DNA of 64,000 bases, from contig CM042010.1 of NCBI GenBank assembly GCA_023525715.1, positions 159,470,407 to 159,534,406 on the forward strand. Direction: 5' to 3'. Shown here piece after piece: positions 61,661-64,000 of the stretch (its first letter is position 1; each line of letters opens with the position of its first letter). A model generated the notes under the pieces. The model was given only the letters and a program-made list of their open reading frames with translations. It had not been told where the DNA came from and ran no database searches. A program made the translations under genes and the position numbers. The stretch comes from Cichorium intybus (taxonomy: Eukaryota > Streptophyta > Magnoliopsida > Asterales > Asteraceae).

Positions 61661-61953
61661 TGGATGTATGTATAAGTTAGTTTGCAAGTAATTTGTTATA
61701 ATAAGGTTAACTTAAATAATATCGTATTTAATTTTGATTGATATTAGACAATATTTTCTACATATGTATAATAGAAATTATTCTTTTAGATTTGGAAACC
61801 AGAATTTATGAAAGTTTTCATGTAAAGCAATAAAATCAAACTCCCGGATAAGTGAGTAACCTAAAATTATGAAGAAAAATAGATGCAAACTATAAAATTA
61901 ATATAATACCTTTTTGATATTATTATCGAAATAGCTTCAAATTATTGTTCTTT
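61661..61953. other. AT-rich spacer
   Basis: Nothing recognised. Confidence 0.4.
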
Positions 61954-63381
61954 TTTAATTTAGAGTAAATTACACGAATGGTCCCTGTGGTTTTGGGTAA
62001 CTTGCGCGTTTGGTCCCTAAATCTTTTTTTTAACTTAGACTGTCCCTAAGGTTTGATTTTCTTGCATGTTTGGTCCCTAACTGACTTAAAATGACTATTT
62101 TGTCCTTAATAAATTCTTTTTTGATTTTTTTGTATTATTTTATTAGTTTTCCATTAAAAAAAGAAAAAATTATTTAGAAAATATCACTTTAACAACACAC
62201 AATTTACACCATCATTTGGGGAACCATCATATATCACTAACCTTCCAGATGAATATGAAGAAGAAGAACTACGTGAATCTATCCCAGCTCTCGAGGGTGA
62301 GAAAATATCCGGAGAAGAGAAACCAAATATATAATTGTTTTCTTTCTTTTTTCGTTTATTCATCAAAAGAGAAACCAAATATATAATTTGTGATATATGT
62401 AAACGAAAACACTGCAAACATATAACCAAAAATATAACAGAAGGACAATTAAAATTGCCCATGGCCCATGGATAAAATATAATAAAGAAGACACATGAAG
62501 TACACGAAGTTGAATCCATTTACCATTAACAAGGAAACATCCATCCTAGTTTTCTTGGAAATGAAACATGAAAAGAATTAAGATGATAAAAGCCATATTT
62601 TACCAAGAGCAAACCTCAATAATGGCCGACCAATTTTCTTGAAACAAATGACAAAATGCACATAAATGCTTCCCGATGAATATGAAGAAGAACAACTACG
62701 TGAATCTATCCCAAGCTCTCGAGGGTGAGAAAATTTTCGGAGAAGATAATTCAGTCACAAGAGCTTTGAATCTTAACCTAAGCAGTTCCTATATTGGCAA
62801 ATTTCTTACACTCAAAGAAAGAGGAAGAGGATATGCCGGTGACGTTTGACAGCCGGATACCTACCGTTCAATGACCAAATCTCCGGCCACTATTGTCCCG
62901 TCTTCTGGACAGAAATCCGTAGATGAGGATCACAATCGATGGTGAGGATACTTACCTTTCTGGACACAAATCTTCTATGTAATCTCTTTTCCTCCGGTCT
63001 AAACCTCTCTCCATTCTTCGACAGCACATATAACACATCAGGTCAAGGCGATGGGAGGAGATGCAACAGGGTGGCGGCGGCAGCTTGGACTTTTAGGGTT
63101 TTCAAAGAGATGCGAAAGAGAGAGATGGAGGGAAACGTGAGAAAGAGAGGTCTGATACATAGGAATATTTTTTTTTCTTTCTAATTTTAAAATAACAAAT
63201 AAATAGTAGAAAATTAAAAAAAATCATTAAGGGTAAAATAGTCTTTTACGTATGGCAGGGACTAATCACGTAACAAAATCAAAAAATAAGGACTGTCCGA
63301 GTTAAAAAATTAAATTAGAGACCAAACGTGAAAGTTATCCTATACCACAAGGACCATTCGTGTAATTTATTCTTTAATTTA
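61954..63381. mobile_element. non-autonomous MULE with perfect 9-bp TSD
   Basis: Element 61963-63372, flanked by TTTAATTTA on both sides. Ends GAGTAAATTACACGAATGG and (reversed) GAATAAATTACACGAATGG, continuing as long inverted repeats of about 150 bp with GGTCCCTRTGG and GTTTGGTCCCTAA words. No transposase. Inside, a stretch of about 70 bp (GATGAATATGAAGAAGAA...) occurs at 62247 and 62675, and 62820-63150 is less AT-rich and may be captured host DNA of unknown origin. Confidence 0.92.
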
Positions 63382-63841
63382 TATATGTCTTTCTCCTCTA
63401 TAATGGCGACGAAAGCCCGCAACGTTCAACAAAATTCAAAAACATGGTTTGGACCAAGCCTGACAGGCTCGTTGTAGATATGGGTCCCAGAAGAGCGTCT
63501 AGTGTGGGGGACCATACTTGGATGGATTTGGTAACCTGGTAGGCGGCCTACGAAAATTAGCGTATGACTCTAATTAAGAATTTGCCACGTAGCATTATCT
63601 CTTTTTGTGTAAGGAATTAGAGTACAAGTTAAGCGGGCAGGCCGGGGGTAACATCCAAATTTGTCCCCTTTCAAAAGAAAATCTTCAAAGTACCATAGTT
63701 TCCCTTTAAATATGAAGTTTGACAAAAATAATAATAATAAATAAATAAAATCTATCTTTACCCCCTAGGAATTTGCATATCGGTTCCATAAGCTAATTTG
63801 CAGACGTAATTTCTAGCATCCAAACACCATTTATTATTTAT
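63382..63841. other. spacer, possibly promoter-like
   Basis: Contains a less AT-rich stretch (63400-63650) with GCCACGTAGC and GGGGGACC words. No coding frame or RNA gene recognised. Confidence 0.4.
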
Positions 63842-63849
63842 TATGAAAA

Positions 63850-64000
63850 GAGTAAATTACAGAAACAGTCACTGAAGTATCCTAAAACTAACAGAGGAAA
63901 CCCAAGTATCCGATTTTCACTATATGAGTCACTAAGGTTTACAAAATCCTACAAATCGGTCCCTGAGTAAAGTAAAAAGACTAAAATACCCTTTTAATTT
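63850..64000 (+). mobile_element. left end of another MULE-like element (cut by window edge)
   Basis: GAGTAAATTACAGAAACAG followed by GTCACTGAAGTATCC and TCGGTCCCTGAG phrasing, like the MULE ends at 61963 but clearly diverged. The right end is outside the window. Confidence 0.6.

Overview
Plant nuclear DNA, almost certainly from a eudicot; the family is not proven, and the repeat content would suit an asterid such as a composite. The reasons are spliced genes with GT-AG introns, plant-type gene families (GH28 pectinase, a CH-domain kinesin-14, a plant PDCD2-like protein), AT-rich intergenic DNA, long dinucleotide tracts and many nested plant transposons.

Three host genes can be rebuilt exon by exon with no reading-frame break: a probable polygalacturonase (+ strand, 8306-10728, 6 coding exons, 455 aa), a programmed-cell-death-2-like MYND zinc-finger protein (- strand, 16800-18727, 10 exons, 396 aa, one GC-AG intron) and a kinesin-14 with an N-terminal calponin-homology domain (- strand, 34484-39671, 18 exons, 989 aa, one AT-AC intron with U12-type signals). 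No operon-like or functional link between them is visible.

Everything else is mobile or repetitive DNA. At 1-4790 lie a hAT-like non-autonomous end, a decayed copia gag and a 5'-truncated but open reverse transcriptase of a non-LTR type with a C-terminal zinc knuckle plus PD-D motif. The most remarkable region is 19539-32806: one retrotransposon insertion, bounded by the 5-bp duplication CTTGA, with the structure LTR-internal-LTR-internal-LTR (three 2516-bp LTRs, two 2855-bp internal regions). It has a tRNA-Met primer site and a polypurine tract but no gag or pol. Instead each internal region carries, antisense, an intron-containing RWP-RK transcription-factor gene of RKD type whose only visible lesion is one in-frame stop. 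The insertion splits the coding sequence of an older hAT transposase.

From 43648 to 52698 is a minus-strand copia element with 187-bp LTRs and a TSD. Its coding region is interrupted by a solo LTR (45437-46202) and by a small hAT element (48191-51747), which is itself interrupted by a 2620-bp solo LTR (48312-50931). The right-hand 11 kb is low-complexity and transposon-rich: long (TA)n tracts, solo LTRs, a palindromic 13-mer array, a C-rich/AT-tract minisatellite and a MULE with a perfect 9-bp TSD (61963-63372).
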